Part shown: piece by piece, positions 14,720 to 15,049 of the stretch
Numbering within the stretch: the first letter of the stretch is position 1
Layout of the letters: every line of letters starts with the position of its first letter
Source: Phenylobacterium sp. CCH9-H3
GTDB lineage: Bacteria > Pseudomonadota > Alphaproteobacteria > Caulobacterales > Caulobacteraceae
Assembly (NCBI RefSeq): GCF_001557235.1
Contig: NZ_LSJI01000037.1
Location: 1-15,049, forward strand
Reading direction: 5' to 3'
Length of the DNA stretch: 15,049 nt
Program-made: the position numbers and the translations under genes
The notes under the pieces: model-generated
What the model saw: only the letters and a program-made list of their open reading frames with translations
Database searches by the model: none
Told to the model about the DNA's origin: nothing

Positions 14720-15049
14720 CGTCGCGACGATCCGCCGACGCCGGACCACGTAGCCGATCGCACCGAAGCCCAGGATCATCATCGCCCAGGTGGCCGGCTC
14801 CGGGATCGGCGCCGTCGGCCGCGTCTCGTCGATCGGCTGTTCGAGCGGCGGGTTGCGCGGATCCTCGCCGCCCGGAGGCACGAGCAGGTTCGGAGCCCCA
14901 GGGCCCGCCCCGGGCGTGCCGCCCGGTTCGGTCGGCAGGGTCGGCTTGTCGGTCGGCGGGTTCGGCGGATTGAACGGCCCCGTGGGGTCGCCGCCGCCTG
15001 GAAGCGTCGGATCCGTCGGAGGCGTGGGATCCGTAGGTTCGGTCGGGTC
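14711..15049 (-). CDS. PEP-CTERM (PEPxxWA-type) sorting-domain protein, C-terminal 112 residues
   Basis: The frame is open from the right edge to TAA at 14713-14711. The last 31 residues contain PEPATWAMMILGFGAIG followed by YVVRRRR: the PEP motif, a hydrophobic membrane segment and an arginine cluster that define PEP-CTERM sorting signals, here of the PEPxxWA subtype. Such tails are recognised by an exosortase (EpsH-type) that processes surface or extracellular-matrix proteins in Gram-negatives. The preceding about 80 residues are a Pro/Thr/Gly-rich linker with DPT and EPT units (DPTEPTDPTPPTDPTLP at the edge), likely unstructured and perhaps glycosylated. The functional N-terminal domain is outside the window. 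No exosortase gene is visible here. Confidence 0.88.
   Translation of the reverse strand, partial: DPTEPTDPTPPTDPTLPGGGDPTGPFNPPNPPTDKPTLPTEPGGTPGAGPGAPNLLVPPGGEDPRNPPLEQPIDETRPTAPIPEPATWAMMILGFGAIGYVVRRRRIVATVG

Overview
The window is high-GC DNA with dense, closely packed bacterial genes. The gene set (accA, xerD, aroK-aroB followed by a CNNM/CorC-type transporter, DUF3297, a secreted S9B dipeptidyl peptidase, a PEPxxWA-type C-terminal sorting tail) and the MFDWND-type LysR start point to an alphaproteobacterium, most likely Caulobacterales (Caulobacter, Phenylobacterium or Brevundimonas). This placement comes from recalled gene content and order, not from a database search. It looks like a chromosomal housekeeping region. 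I see no insertion sequence, phage gene, tRNA, rRNA or CRISPR array, and no gene-free stretch over 300 bases.

Layout. 1-74 (-): first 24 codons of a nitronate monooxygenase-type gene, cut by the window edge. 162-1121 (-): accA, the alpha carboxyltransferase subunit of acetyl-CoA carboxylase. 1282-2052 (+): secreted Tyr/Arg-rich glycine-zipper protein, ending at a strong hairpin shared with the convergent xerD. 2089-3006 (-): xerD, coupled by an ATGA overlap to an upstream gene (3003-4196, -) for an exported, Ala-rich, TPR-like protein. 4265-7208 (+): aroK, aroB and a CNNM/CorC-like membrane protein, linked by two successive 4-nt stop/start overlaps. 7211-7462 (-): small DUF3297 protein. 7624-9834 (+): exported S9B dipeptidyl peptidase. 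9821-13749 (-): LysR regulator, CHASE4-like hybrid histidine kinase and an exported methyltransferase-like protein, read right to left. 13863-14672 (+): uncharacterised exported coiled-coil protein. 14711-15049 (-): C-terminal end of a Pro/Thr-rich PEP-CTERM protein, cut by the window edge.

How the genes relate. accA supplies fatty-acid precursors. aroK and aroB act at two steps of the shikimate pathway, and their operon extends into a probable divalent-cation transporter. XerD acts in chromosome dimer resolution. The rest is mostly envelope biology: five complete products carry apparent signal peptides (glycine-zipper, TPR-like, DPP, methyltransferase-like and coiled-coil proteins), and the PEP-CTERM protein adds a sixth exported product. 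The sensor kinase and the LysR protein have no obvious dedicated target in the window.

I did not find a clear new multi-gene system. The best leads are single genes: the exported methyltransferase-like protein with an altered SAM motif, the coiled-coil protein with an 8-residue repeat, the PEP-CTERM protein, and the aroK-aroB-transporter coupling.
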